The position numbers were made by a program, and so were the translations under genes. A stretch of DNA of 64,000 nt from Eremomyces bilateralis CBS 781.70 (Eukaryota > Ascomycota > Dothideomycetes > Eremomycetales > Eremomycetaceae): NCBI RefSeq assembly GCF_010015585.1, contig NW_022985069.1, positions 1,593,846 to 1,657,845 on the forward strand, read 5' to 3'. Below, piece after piece: positions 23,348-34,564 of this stretch. How positions within the stretch are numbered: position 1 is the first letter of the stretch; every line of letters begins with the position of its first letter. The notes beneath the pieces were generated by a model. That model saw only the letters and a program-made list of their open reading frames with translations. It had not been told where the DNA came from and searched no databases.

Positions 23348-23765
23348 GAGTGGAAAGTAACCTGTCCGCGATCGAGCTTTATGCAAATGTGTCTTTGTCC
23401 TCATTAAACCAATCCTTTTACAATAGACTCAAGAGATAAGAAATAGACTCTGTCGATTATATTTTAGCATTCCCACAAAAATCGCCAGACTTCTTCGAAC
23501 CAGTCCGATTTCGCTCTCGCTCGAGGCGACGTTTGACGACCAGCTGATCATAGGCAAGGTTGGGCTAGGTTGGGCAAGATAGGTTCACAGCTGCAATCGT
23601 AAGGCGAAGGATACCTACAGAAATCCAAAAGTCAGTTACGGGCCTGGTGAATGGCATAGAAACTTTGCATTAAATAATTTCCCACTGATCATCCTCCAAA
23701 CTCGATCCTGCGTACAGAGCAGCGCTGCGTTGGGCCCGGATTGTGTGCAGTTCAATCTTTATAAC
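23348..23765. other. Convergent 3' spacer
   Basis: 418 bp between the thioesterase (plus) and SPP2 (minus) stop codons. Probably the two 3' UTRs. It has a short direct repeat of GGTTGGGC near 23557-23575. No gene seen. Confidence 0.5.
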
Positions 23766-25118
23766 TTATCTCGCGTCCCTATCTCTGTGTTTCTTGTCAT
23801 AGCCATGACGTCTACGGTCGCGGTCGTCCCTTGACGGACTCCGATCTCGTCTCGAGGAGTGGCGTTTTCGGTCCCGAGAGTCTCTTCTTCTGGACTTTGA
23901 GTCAGGTGAGGAACTTCGGTATCGTCTCGATCGATCCGGATCCTGGTTCTTCTCCGTTCTGCGATCTCGCTCCTTGCGATCGTAGTCACGATCTCGATTC
24001 CTACCATCGCCCCTGTCCTGGTCCTTGCGATCGTAGTCGCGGTCTCTGTTCCTGCCATCAGCTCGAGCCGGCTTCGGATCTCGTTCCCCTGATCGCCTGC
24101 TTCGTCTATCGGAATCGCTATATTCCTCGACATATTTGGATCGCTTTGAGGAGCGTTCTAAAGACCGAGACTCTATATTGCGACTTTCGCCCGCTTGAAT
24201 CTTCTTCTGCTCTTCGATTTTCACTTTCAGCTCCTCTTCCGTAAGCTGCTCCCCGGTAACCCGATTCCTAAGTAGGACAGGTGTATAGACTTGTTCAACT
24301 TTCTTGCGTCCTTTCATAGGCTTTCCCCAGCTTCCTAATTCCACGCCAGCTGCAGCGTCTTCTTTGGCACCGATCCCTAATAACGCCGGGCGCCGTTCCA
24401 TAACCCTTGGTTTTTTAGGCTGTTCACCTCGGCGCTTGCCAATCGGATCACCATCTTTCCATCCCATACCGCGTAATAACGCAGCACCAAACTCTTCGAC
24501 GGGCACTGCGGCATATTCATCGAGTGTAGCCATATCCGGAGCATGATTATAGTCCCTTTGAAAAGCCTCCTCTTCCGTATCAACACCGGGCAACACCAAG
24601 GTTGATTTTGTGTTATTTCCCAATAGAGCATCCATGGCAGCCTCGTCGGCCGTCTGCACCTTTTTCGGCTCGCTCTCTTGTGATTCTCGTATCGGAACTT
24701 GAGTAGGAAGCTCGGGTTGTTCCCTGGGTGTTTGCCCAACGCTTAGGCCATACTGGAGCTTCTCAGGCTCTTCTATAATGATCTCTCCACCGTTCTGTTG
24801 CACGCCATCGGGGAGCGGACCCTTTTGCCTCTTCCGTCGGCTTTCCTCTTTCCAGTCTCTATTTCCAGGACCTCGAATAACCAGAGGACCTTTCTTTTCA
24901 TCTTGTACACGATTCACGTCGATGGCCCCGCCGGCTGCTTGGTCGAAATGAGAAACGGATTGGACGACGCCTTCCGTAGTGTCATCCTCATCGTCGGAGT
25001 CGTGGAATTTAGGGCGTCCGAGTGATGGTCGCGTGGGAGGCTTTGGAGTTTGTTTGGAGGTCGAAGAAGACGTCTTCTTCGAAAGCGACAGAGAAAACTT
25101 CGGCGCCGAAGTGGCCAT
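23766..25118 (-). CDS. spp2: Pre-mRNA-splicing factor Spp2
   Basis: G-patch partner of the DEAH helicase Prp2, needed for spliceosome activation before the first step. One exon, 450 aa, start ATG at 25116-25118. N-terminus: MATSAPKFSLSLSKKT, typical of the Spp2/MOS2/GPKOW group, then a conserved FHDSDDED segment. The Spp2-type G-patch is at about residues 226-275 (VEEFGAALLRGMGWKDGDPIGK...PALLGIGAK). The C-terminal ~140 residues are Arg/Asp/Ser-rich with two near-identical copies of DGRNRDRDYDRK, an RS/RD-type tail of spliceosomal proteins. Two CACGTGAC motifs lie 103-133 bp upstream of the start. Confidence 0.92.
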   Translation of the reverse strand: MATSAPKFSLSLSKKTSSSTSKQTPKPPTRPSLGRPKFHDSDDEDDTTEGVVQSVSHFDQAAGGAIDVNRVQDEKKGPLVIRGPGNRDWKEESRRKRQKGPLPDGVQQNGGEIIIEEPEKLQYGLSVGQTPREQPELPTQVPIRESQESEPKKVQTADEAAMDALLGNNTKSTLVLPGVDTEEEAFQRDYNHAPDMATLDEYAAVPVEEFGAALLRGMGWKDGDPIGKRRGEQPKKPRVMERRPALLGIGAKEDAAAGVELGSWGKPMKGRKKVEQVYTPVLLRNRVTGEQLTEEELKVKIEEQKKIQAGESRNIESRSLERSSKRSKYVEEYSDSDRRSRRSGERDPKPARADGRNRDRDYDRKDQDRGDGRNRDRDYDRKERDRRTEKNQDPDRSRRYRSSSPDSKSRRRDSRDRKRHSSRRDRSPSRDDRDRRRHGYDKKHRDRDAR

Positions 25119-25220
25119 TATGAGTGCTAAGCTCACCGATGTATTCTTGTTGTCATACCGAGAATATCATGTTTGAACTTTGAATCTTTGATGACGTTCA
25201 AATCCGATGTGGAAAGCACC

Positions 25221-25251
25221 CACGTGACAATCAATACACTAGTCACGTGAC
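25221..25251. promoter_or_regulatory. Two CACGTGAC sites upstream of SPP2
   Basis: CACGTGAC at 25221-25228 and again at 25244-25251 in the same orientation, 23 bp apart (about two helix turns), within 135 bp of the SPP2 start. Probable binding sites for a bHLH or similar factor. Confidence 0.5.
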
Positions 25252-25273
25252 AAGATTCCGCTTTCCAAGTTCC

Positions 25274-25291
25274 AACTAAGTTAACTTAGTT
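25274..25291. repeat. 18-bp perfect palindrome
   Basis: AACTAAGTTAACTTAGTT is its own reverse complement. Related AACTA/TTAGTT words follow within 60 bp, and a similar inverted repeat occurs at 41241-41273. Confidence 0.8.
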
Positions 25292-26439
25292 ATCTGCTCC
25301 TTAGTTACTACTAACTTTGCTTAACTAATACCAGTACCTTAACTACTGCATCTGATAGTATGAGAATTAAAGTGTAGCGGAAATCTTGGACGCTATATCC
25401 TTGAAAATGTTCTATTTCCTATTTCAGGCGCGAATAAGTGCCTGGTGGCCCTCGAGAGTTGACAGGAGAATGTAGACACACGACCGAAAGAACCACATGG
25501 GGCCAACGCTGTCAAATGGGCTGAATGTTTCAAAACACTCATGTTCTAGACCCTCCAAAATGTGGTTACGAAGTAATCCGACAAAGATTTTGTCCTTCAC
25601 ACTGATATGCAATATGAGCTTCTATCCGTTAAACCAAAGCCGGATGTTTGGTGGGTTGGTCATGATGGTGCTGGTTGATTCTAAAATAACTCATGAGATC
25701 GACCTGTGCCCACATTACACAAGAACGGCAAATATGGCAGCTTACGGTAGGTTGGACTAATTTGTGGCAGTTTCCTGATCTAGGCGGGCATTATAGCCAC
25801 ATTAATGCGCCAGATCATCCTGTCTATCGTACAGACACGACATGATTCTGGAAAGCCGACAGAGCCAAAGTCTAACTAGGTACGTATTCCTTTGAAACGG
25901 GCACTTGCGCAAGTGCCAGCATTAATGCGGGAAGAGCCTGGCGACGTGGAAAGACTCGCGCTTGTGGCGCTCGGAAGCGCCCAAAGTCCATTACCATTTA
26001 CCAACCCCCACTGCGAGACCGCTATTCGGAGGAAACATTGGAAGATCCAAATGCGAGTCTAAATCGGGCACGGAAATCATGTTCAAAAAGAAACCTTCCA
26101 GATTGGAAGAATACGAGTCGTTCCTGAATATATACTACTATACATGTAATATCGATTGCGTGGCAATACACGGCCCTCGAGACTGGTCCCTCGTGAAGTT
26201 GCAAGAAAAGAGTGGTACGCCAGGATCGGAGCGGGCCTGCATTTAGAATAGGGTCCAGAACCAATGATGAAAAATTCAAGGAATTACGAATGCTGGAAAT
26301 AGGCGACCCTCGCAGCCTCGCTTTTGGGCCTTTGGAGTTTGGCCCCTCGGGTCTTATCGACTAGTCGATTACGACCAATGGCGCTCGCGAACATCTAAAT
26401 ATGAGGCGCAGGATGCTGATTGGCGAGTGTCGTAAAGTA

Positions 26440-26460
26440 CGGGAGCCTCTTCGGCTCCCG
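26440..26460. repeat. GC-rich hairpin
   Basis: CGGGAGCC, five-base loop, GGCTCCCG: an uninterrupted 8-bp stem in an otherwise unremarkable region. No adjacent gene end explains it as a terminator. Confidence 0.5.
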
Positions 26461-28086
26461 TGGGCGCTTCCAAAGCGACTGTCGTGTCACTTGTCGCCCG
26501 GAGCAGACTCGGAACGATGACCGAGCGCGAACCGGATGACATCGATTGGGTCCGTTGGATAGGAAAAGAAATGTGACGATGTTGGTTGGTGACGTTGAAA
26601 TGGAACTAAGCTGGTGTGGATTGTTACATACACCGTGACCGCCAGACGTTGTGATGTGATTTTGCTGTGATTTCATATCCAGCAGCAATTGATGGAGTAT
26701 CAGCCGGTAAGGAATACAAGTACTGACTTGATGTTGAGAGTGTACATAACTAGCACTTTATTAATTACCTGCTCTAAACTGATGCATATTGTATCTGGTG
26801 AGGGCTGACGTTGGTGGAACAGGGATATCCGGCATCGATTGACGATTGTCGCCGTGCTGCCGCAAAGACCACAGTTCAGAGCGCTAAAAGCGATCCTTCA
26901 AGACCTTGGTCGGACCGCCAATGCCAAGCCTTTATGAAGGCTTTCAGTTCTCAGAATAGCGAGCGGCCAAAGTCAGAACTTTCATACTTTCATGGTCTAC
27001 GATGTAGGCTCGGTTACGCAACAGGCAGACGAAGGCGCCGTGGCAATGGGTCCATTTGCAAGTTTTCAAATAGACTCTCTCGGCATTAGGCATGTTCAAG
27101 GTTGCTTGTTCTCGTCTTCATGCATCTTGGCAATGTGACTGGCTGCGTGGGTTGCATGAGCAGGGCTTCGGGCGCATCTGGCATTACAAGGAGCCCCGCC
27201 ATGTATCTCGATGCTCAACCTATCACCGCTCGTACCACGCTACTTGGCGCCCGATTTAGCGCTGGGCTGCCATCAGACCTGGAGAACTGAGTATGGGTGA
27301 ATGAGCGGATTGGTCAAACTGGTGATTGAGTGGGAAACATCCCACCACGATCTGCGCCATGGCTTGCGAGTTCCCTCCATTACCTCTGCTGTTCGCCAGG
27401 TCCGGATGTTAGAGATATGTACTCACAACCGTTCCATTGTGTTCTCGCCGTCCATACCCGCCATGCATCATCGTCTTTTCTCCTTGAGACGATCGCTCTA
27501 AACTGTTGGAGTCTCCCTTTCAGACCCATACGCATGCCTCGATCATCCAATCCTCGAACTCCAACCCCCGGCCACAGACGCAGCGGGATCCATTGAATGG
27601 TATCACTTGCCCGTGCGTTCCCCAGGTCCGCTCTCAATCAAAGGTGGGCGCTTGCTCAGACAAAATCCTCATATTCCCCCATCCAGTTCTTTCGACTCTA
27701 TTCCTCTTCTCTCCGACAGCAGGCCTCTCTTCTCTATCCTCAACTTCTTTAGTTTTTATGTCTTCCATTCTTTGTGCTTCAGCGCTTTCCTGTGTACCGC
27801 TTGCTGGTTCTTTCTACAGCAGCATTTGACTTGGTATCTTGAAAGCTGAGGCTGGACCACAGTTTTTGGAACCGCGCAATCCTCCGTTCACTTCACACAT
27901 AATTCCCGCATCTTCTCTTTGAGTGCTTCGACGACATCTCTAGCACTGGCATTCAGTGTACTCAGTTGGCCACCAACATTTCACAGACACGTCAAGAGGG
28001 GCCTGACCATCTCACGTCACTTTTGCCCCCCCGGATTGTCCTTGAGCACTTTCCTCTATTCTACTTATCTTCCTGTTTTGTCTTGA

Positions 28087-29726
28087 ATGTCCCGAATGGC
28101 GGCCGACAATAAGAGAATCCCTACAGTGACGATTACATCACAACGATCTCGCTCGAATTCACTGAATTCGACCGCTCCGTCTCTGAAATCCCCTCGAACT
28201 GCCCGCTTCGCGGAAGCGACATCAGTCAACTCGCCTATTGAACCCTCAGAAAAGGCGCAGAATCCGTTCGCTGATCCGCCCACGAACCACTACCTTCCTC
28301 AGCCGCAACCGGCGGACATCGGCTTCGGTTATATGAACAAAAAAGTCGCTGCTCATACATCCGTCGAGATGGAGGAGACCGATCCACGGTATCTGGCTCC
28401 CACGACGCCAAGAAGTCCTCTGAAGAGCGCCTTGAAGAGCCCTGGTGCGCCTCCTCGGACGGCCCGTGAGAACCCACTGTCTCCAACTTTCCAGGAGGAG
28501 CAGATCCTTGAGAAGCAGGATGAGTTGACTGAAAAGGAACAAGAGAAAGACTTAGTAAGTTGTCCATTCAGGAAGCAAGAGAGATCCATGCTAACTGTGT
28601 AATAGAGAATCAAGTTCCGCGTCCGACTCGCGAAAATCCTTCTGCGAGGCGTCAACTTCTCATGCTCGCTCATAGTCGTCGCGATGCTTGTTGCTGTCTT
28701 CTCGATATTCCGTTCGACTCGAAATATCGCTAGCCGAAACGGGTTGCCCCCGTGGGCACCGAACACCCCCCTTTGGCCGCAAATCACCATCCTCGTCATT
28801 GCCTCCATTTCGTTGTTCTTGGCCGTAGTTGTGCTTTGGGCCAACTGCCGACATGGACATCGGAGAGCCGAAAAAGTCGCGGTGTATTATACCACCTTTG
28901 CGGTGTTTTTCTTCGTCTTCAGCATCGTCATGTGGGGAGTTGGCGCCGCCATTCTTCAGTCCAGCAAAAACGGCCAGGGCGGCAGTGATATGTGGGGTTG
29001 GGCTTGTAAGGATAACAGGAGAAAGGAGCTTTTCCAGGATGACATTAACTATGGGCTGGTCTGCCGTTTGATGGTAAGTTGGGTTGCACCCTATGATAGT
29101 GAGATCTGCTAACGATAACTCAGGACTGGGCCTTGGTCTGTGCCATTATCGAGATCGTCGTGGAGCTCTTCATCATTCTCATCTATGGCTTCGTCTTCTA
29201 CCGCTTCTGGTCTAAGAGACGACTCCGAAAGTCTATGGCTCACCGCGACAAGGCGCGGAGCGATCTGTACCTGGCGCAGTTGCGGTCCCAGTCCGCCCCC
29301 AACACCCCTGGATTTCCGCTCTCTCCCCGCGACGGGGGCTGGCGTGCGCCGGCGGATCACAACAAGGAGGCGGCCATGGAAGAGGGCACTGCACAAGATG
29401 GAGTTCAGTACGCTGTTGCGTCGCCCCGCCAATTTGCCGAACCCAAGCCGTTCGCCCTTCAAGCGCCGCCATCCAAGAACACCCCGAAGGTCAAGCAAGA
29501 CGGGTTCTCGCCCGTGTCGCCGATTGGCAACAGCCCCAGTCCACCACCACCGCCGGGTAGTCCGGGTATCGCGGAGAGGCACAACGACCACGTTGCTGCT
29601 GCTCCAGGGGAGCAGACGTATGATGCGGTACCCATCCCTGGCTCATATGCCGCGCCGCTATCGCCAGGCATGCCACCACAGCAGCCGCAACAGCAACCCG
29701 GGTTGGATTTTGGATTCAAGCGGTGA
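28087..29726 (+). CDS. Four-helix membrane protein, fungal, unknown role
   Basis: Three exons (28087-28554, 28606-29073, 29124-29726), 512 aa. Residues 1-156 are a Ser/Pro-rich cytosolic-like region with phospho-site-like SPRT/SPLK motifs and NPFADPP. Four hydrophobic helices follow: about 167-191 (ILLRGVNFSCSLIVVAMLVA), 216-237, 247-273 and 313-340. Between helices 3 and 4 a Cys-containing loop (MWGWACKDN) is probably extracytosolic. The C-terminal ~170 residues are Pro/Gln-rich and disordered. The four-helix layout with a Cys loop is like MARVEL or tetraspan proteins of the fungal plasma membrane, but I cannot assign a family with certainty. Introns fall between regions, so the model is good. 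Confidence 0.82.
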
Positions 29727-30047
29727 CCGAGAGATTTGGACATCGATTGACCTTTGTTTCCGTAAATATATCAGGGTAATGTTGGGATGCGTGGGATTGG
29801 ATGAAAACGGGACTTTGGGTGTTGTCGCGACGGAGTATCACTTCTTACTCTCGCTTGCATCTTTCCTTGTCATGGTGATACCTTGGGGAACGGCGTTCTT
29901 GTGAGCATGATGTATGTAACCATCCCATGCTGTTTGAGAGGGATGAAGATGGGTGTCGAGAAGAGTTAACGGTGTTCGAGAAGCTTGAAAGATAGTGGAC
30001 TCATGTGTTTCTGTCTAGCCTCATAACGCCAATTACTCTTTATATAA
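29727..30047. other. Convergent 3' spacer
   Basis: 321 bp between the membrane-protein stop and the acetyltransferase stop; likely both 3' UTRs. Nothing else seen. Confidence 0.5.
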
Positions 30048-30623
30048 TCAGTCCTCTTGTGTTATTGCATATATCCACTGATCCATGACCTTCCCGTGTT
30101 TGTATGCGCCTCTCTTCATTATCCCTTCCAACACAAATCCCGACTTTTCTAGAACACGCCGACTTCCATCATTTCCGTCCAAAACACTTGCAAAGAGTCT
30201 GGTCAACGTGAACTCCTTTCCAGCTTCGTATTCCGACGTGACCCTAATGTTCTTTAACACCCACTCTGCAAATGCCTTCCCCACCTCGCTCATGATTCCT
30301 TTCCCCCAGTAGTCTTCCCCTAGCCAATACCCAAACTCGGCCGATCGAAAGTCGACATCCTTTCCCAGCTCGATTCCAATGCCCCCAATCACTTCGTCCG
30401 TCTTTGGGTCCGCGATCGCGAATCCACAAGGACGCTCCTTAGCTAGAAGTCCCTTGATCCACTTTTCAGCATCCGCTTCAGTATATGGCGAAGGGAAGCG
30501 ATTCCGCATGTACTGCGCTACCGCAGCGGAGTTGGCAGCGCGGCTGACAGACAGGATGTCGCTGAGTTTCATGGGACGGAGAATTGTTCGCGGTGTCACG
30601 AGGATAACAGAATCGGAAGCCAT
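30048..30623 (-). CDS. GNAT acetyltransferase, RimJ/RimL-like
   Basis: A single-exon 191-aa protein starting at the ATG 30621-30623. It follows the Acetyltransf_3 pattern: TPRTILRPMKLSDILSVSRAANS at the start, IGGIGIELGKD, the FGYWLGEDYWGKGIMSEVGKAFAEWVL segment carrying the acetyl-CoA loop (Q/W-x-x-G-x-M/A variant, WGKGIMSE), then LFASVLDGNDGSRRVLEKSGFVLEG-MKRGAYKHGKVMD. These are all family hallmarks. The substrate is unknown; such fungal enzymes may act on small amines or protein N-termini. Confidence 0.9.
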   Translation of the reverse strand: MASDSVILVTPRTILRPMKLSDILSVSRAANSAAVAQYMRNRFPSPYTEADAEKWIKGLLAKERPCGFAIADPKTDEVIGGIGIELGKDVDFRSAEFGYWLGEDYWGKGIMSEVGKAFAEWVLKNIRVTSEYEAGKEFTLTRLFASVLDGNDGSRRVLEKSGFVLEGIMKRGAYKHGKVMDQWIYAITQED

Positions 30624-31576
30624 GACAAGAGCTTAGAGTAATGGTCTTTCGTAGGGGTGTAAATTGACGGAAATTTGGGCCTGGGAGAACAAGATAGCAG
30701 TAGGTGGTGGTGATGTGCTGGTTTCCGTCTACAGACACTGGAGAGACCGGACGACACCGAATCTGGAATTGAATCAAAGCAAGCATCTCCGCATAAAAGA
30801 TTTACAGTTCCAAACTTCGAAGTTTTTGGTAGGATATTCGGTTCGCCTTGACTCACCAAATGCGACGATTGTGAGTGAGTCATGCCATACTCAATTGTCT
30901 GATCTGGTTGAGCAATATTAGCGCAGTCACGGCTTGAAGATTATCGACTTGTCGCCGAATATCATGACTCGCATCGAGGGCGTCCTCGGAATACCCGTAG
31001 GATACTAGCAGGGTGGAGAATTATTAGAGTAATCAAGGCATGCATACGGCCGTACTATAGTACGGATGTAATAGCACCAGGTTAAGACGGCGTGGCATCT
31101 CTGCTCGACATATATTCATTGATAATGGCTGCGTACTGTCATAACGTAACAGCGGCTGGCGTCTGCATCTCTCTCTATTCCCCAACTCGGACTTGTCTTC
31201 TTGTATGGGGCTCCCAACCTGGAAAGTGGATATCAAATGCTTAGCCTATCGTTGCAGCTTCGCACCGCTCCAGTCTATCTCACCCTATCTTTGACGGTTG
31301 AAGCTGATGATTCGACGAGATGGGATGCGAAAAAGCTTCTTCTGATCATGCATGAAATGCTCCCCAGGGCCCTCACTGTGGATATTGGCCCTTGAGCGAG
31401 CATAACCCACCTCAGCACTCATATAAAACCTGCGAACCTCGAACCAACCCCAACCGACCCACCGCGTAGAATATCTTTATGCGCCCAAGCAATCGTCCAG
31501 TTTCACCTGGTACGGGCATGATTCGCTATGGTGATGGTTCGACAGTAATATTTCGGTTCGCCAGTACCATGGGACA
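30624..31576. other. Intergenic between acetyltransferase and LSM6
   Basis: 953 bp holding the acetyltransferase promoter and the LSM6 3' UTR. It contains a short palindrome GTACTATAGTAC near 31052. No supported gene. Confidence 0.5.
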
Positions 31577-31874
31577 TCAGGAATCGGCGCTGATGTATTG
31601 GACTATAAAACCGTGAGACTTTAACCCAAGGCGATATAAGGGATTCGGGATGCGTACCATTGTTTCCCCTTATGAATGCATCGCCATAGGTTCGATGCAC
31701 CTTGCCATTGACGTACTCCTTCGTCTGCTCAAGCGCAATGTTCATGTATCCATCGACAGATTGCAGTTCGCCCTTGTAGACAACTCCCGAGTTGAGTTTG
31801 ACCGTGACAGGAGTTCCGATGATTTCGCTCAGGAAGCCTGAGGGGTCCCGGCCTTCGGAACCGCCGTTCTCCAT
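31577..31874 (-). CDS. lsm6: U6 snRNA-associated Sm-like protein LSm6
   Basis: Member of the LSm2-8 ring on U6 snRNA and the LSm1-7 ring of mRNA decay. Two exons (31658-31874, 31577-31602) give 80 aa. The spliced protein begins MENGGSEGRDPSGFLSEIIG. Sm1 motif: PVTVKLNSGVVYKGELQSVDGYMNIALE. Sm2: AFIRGNNVQYISAD. These match LSm6 rather than SmF by the MNIALE and ISAD details. It is divergent from the SUMO-like-domain gene, with 384 bp between starts that carry two CACGTGA sites. Confidence 0.95.
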
Positions 31875-32258
31875 TGTGTTGGTGTTTTCGAGGGGATGAA
31901 GATACTATTAAGCTGCTGCGGTCTTTGGCACGCAAGCGACAGCGGACTGGTAGTAAGCTTGACGTTTGAACTGGCCTGGGAGATGGATTATTCACAGCCA
32001 GGATCGTGATCGCGTTCAAATACCTAGGTCAAGGTGGGTGTGATTTGAGGGTTGGATCTACGGATTTATCACGTGATATATTGGGAAGGGTCCAATACTG
32101 TATTCGGCCTTACAGCCTTACGGCCTTACACGTGACACCCCGCACTTGCACTGGCATGCCACAGCCACTTGCCAGTAATCCCTCGATGATCGCAACTCGT
32201 AAGACCTCGACATTGGTTCCCAAACTTTTTAGACTCTCCGCTACCTCGCAACCCTCCT
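31875..32258. promoter_or_regulatory. LSM6/Rad60-like divergent promoter with E-boxes
   Basis: TCACGTGA at 32069-32076 and CACGTGAC at 32129-32136 lie in the 384-bp shared spacer. A CCTTACAG/CCTTACGG short direct repeat adjoins the second site. No gene inside. Confidence 0.5.
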
Positions 32259-33682
32259 ATGATTCCCAGCATGGAATCAGACGTGCTGGAATCGCCCACC
32301 AGCAATACTATGCTCAAAAAGTCTCGATTCGCCAAACCTGCGTGGGCAGCGGCGCGTTCCACTTCGAAAGACACCGGAACAGAGGATGGCCTTTTCTCGC
32401 GGTCGACGCGAGCTTACGAGGAAATACTCGCCGAAGAAGAGGAGATCAAAAGGGCAAAAGAGGAGCGAAAGCAGAGGAGACGCCACCGTGACAGCCCCTC
32501 GCGCGACAGCCCGAAGCGTCGTCGCCTAAGCCGCGAGGACGATGACTCCTCTGCACCTGTTGAAGCGCAAAGATCCCCGGCAGACAAAAGGTGAGCACAA
32601 TTCCTCAAGAATGGTGGGACATACGTTAAGCTGACAAGGTACGCTTTAGTCTTGATCGTGAAACCGAGCGCTCACACTCTACTAGGACGGCTGATTATGG
32701 AACCATTCACATCGATTCCATTACCTCCGCTGATAAACGGTTTTCGGCACCAGGAACAACGGGCGAGGAATCTCGAAGGGATGCTGCAATAGAACGGAAA
32801 ATCAGGAGCACGGTAAATACGGACGACGAGGACGACGAGTCGGATGAGGACCTACAACTGCTCATTGAAGCGGCTCGTCAACAGCGACTGTCAAAGGAGC
32901 AGGCGAACTCTCTACCAGCAGTGCCTCCGCCCACTGTCACGAGCAAGGCGTCATCGGATGATAAAGTTGGTGGTGCGAGCACTACCGCTTTGGACGGCCG
33001 GCCCAACTATATCGTCGAAATTCTCATTACATCAAAGCTGCCTGGGACACAGCCCGTTGTCATCACTAGAAAGCTTTCTCAGCGCCTCAAAGAAGTACAC
33101 GCGGCATATTGCGATGCCATGGGGTTCACCCCCGAAATGTTCCGCCGAGTGTTCCTCACATGGCGCAACCAGAAGATATGGGGCTTTCAAACGTGCGAGG
33201 CGCTGGGCTTGGACCTACCCCCTATCGACGCCGACTCTATGGATGAAACGGGGGTGGGAACCGTACAGATCTCGATGGAGATGGTCACCCCGGAGATTTT
33301 CGAGGCCAACAAACAAGCCGCCGAACTCAGCTTCCTGCAGGAACCCACGGAGAGGAGCAGGGAAACGCGGAGTAGCGAGCCGGTTGAAGCGGAGCAAGCG
33401 GACTCATCGAAAATCAGGGTCATCCTAAGAGCGAAGGATTACGGAGAATTGAAGATTGCTGTGAAACCGGCAGGTGGCTACTACAATATCCCCAGGCCGT
33501 TGCTAATTGTTTGACAGGACACAACGATTCTCTCCATGATCCACGCGTACCGCAAAAGGTGCAACGTCCAGTCCGAGAAGGCGGTTAAATTGATGTTCGA
33601 TGGCGAGGAGCTAGGCGAGGATCAATCAGTCGCCGATTCAGACATCGGTGACATGGAACTCATTGAAGTCCATGTCAAGTAG
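32259..33682 (+). CDS. Rad60/Esc2-like protein with SUMO-like domain
   Basis: Three exons (32259-32590, 32650-33469, 33518-33682), 438 aa. The N-terminal third is very charged (EEIKRAKEERKQRRRHRD, KRRRLS). A middle segment (about residues 225-300) has a partial ubiquitin-like fold (PNYIVEILITSKLPGTQPVVITRKLSQRLKEV). The C-terminal ~75 residues are a Rad60-SLD/SUMO-like domain: IRVILRAKDYGELKIAVKPDTTILSMIHAYRKR...VKLMFDGEEL...DSDIGDMELIEVHVK. The two SUMO-like domains match Rad60/Esc2/NIP45 proteins of genome stability and SUMO pathways in the nucleus. Intron 2 appears to be a GC-AG intron (33470-33517, starting GCAGGT), required to keep the domain in frame. The start could be the ATG at 32271 instead. 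Confidence 0.82.
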
Positions 33683-34564
33683 CCCTTCCGATGCGCCACA
33701 ATTCGAATTATCATCCAATCTTCAACAAAGGGCGATAAGGCCGTCTGTTGCTGGTCTGACCAAGGCTCCCGCAGCCCTAGGTCCATAATCTCATGGAAAA
33801 TCCCAAAGGGATCGAATCTCCGACTCATTCCTTCGAAGCTGACTACTTCCTGGTTAGCGAGATAGTATGGCTTCAACATCCAAAGATGTCGCTAAAAGGT
33901 ATCATGGCCCCCAATCGATCCGATTTCCATCACCCTAAGAGCTTTTACCAGTGTTGCACTGAACTAACCAAGATTATGTTAGGCGGCGTACGTAGTATCC
34001 TTACACATGCGGTCTCCGGTTTGCTGTGTCGGACTGCGGGAAAGAGTTCTCATACGTAAATTGGACGGAGGGTCCAGGGAGATGTTGAGGCAGGTTGAAA
34101 TCAATGTAACACTCACCTCCCTCGTGGAGAATGGACATCAGCACGATAACGGTAAGACCAGCGTTGAATATCAAGTATACGACAATGTTATGACTTTCAT
34201 GTGGCCTGTCGACGTCGATATTCCGTTCAGCGTCTCGTTCTTTGTTCCGTTTCGTTTCGTTTCGTTTCTCATACCCGCCGATGGTTCTCGGTCATTCAAC
34301 GTGGCGTCAAGTTCGTGCAGCGATGCTTCAGTCGATTAAACACTCAACTACAAGGGTGGAAGGCAGTGCGTTGTAATGCTTATACTGTAACTGATTGAAG
34401 ATAATTATCTACCGTCGCTACTCCTAAGAATTGACAAACCCCGATTAATCATCGCCCTCGTCATCCTGCGAGCCAGGCATACTGCCTCCAAAAATAAGTA
34501 CTTTGCTGCATTCCAAGGAAAGGTACGAGATGCGCCGAATCCATCCACACTCTTGCTCTCCACC
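33683..34564. other. Convergent spacer with a TTTCG microsatellite
   Basis: 882 bp between convergent genes. A pentanucleotide run of about four TTTCG units lies near 34247-34268. The open frames here show no domain. Confidence 0.5.

Larger units (their letters stand above)
25252..28086. other. 2.8-kb gene desert
   Basis: No frame in this stretch has a recognisable domain or sustained codon bias. It holds an 18-bp palindrome (25274-25291) and an 8-bp-stem hairpin (26440-26460), listed separately. From about 27480 it becomes C/T-rich, as expected for the promoter and leader of the membrane-protein gene at 28087. Confidence 0.5.

Noticed and set aside
26811-27089. 92-codon plus-strand frame in the 25-28 kb desert
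   Set aside because: Low-complexity, mixed codon use and no family match.
33793-34059. 88-codon frame downstream of the SUMO-like-domain gene
   Set aside because: Lies in the 3' spacer, no domain, likely UTR.
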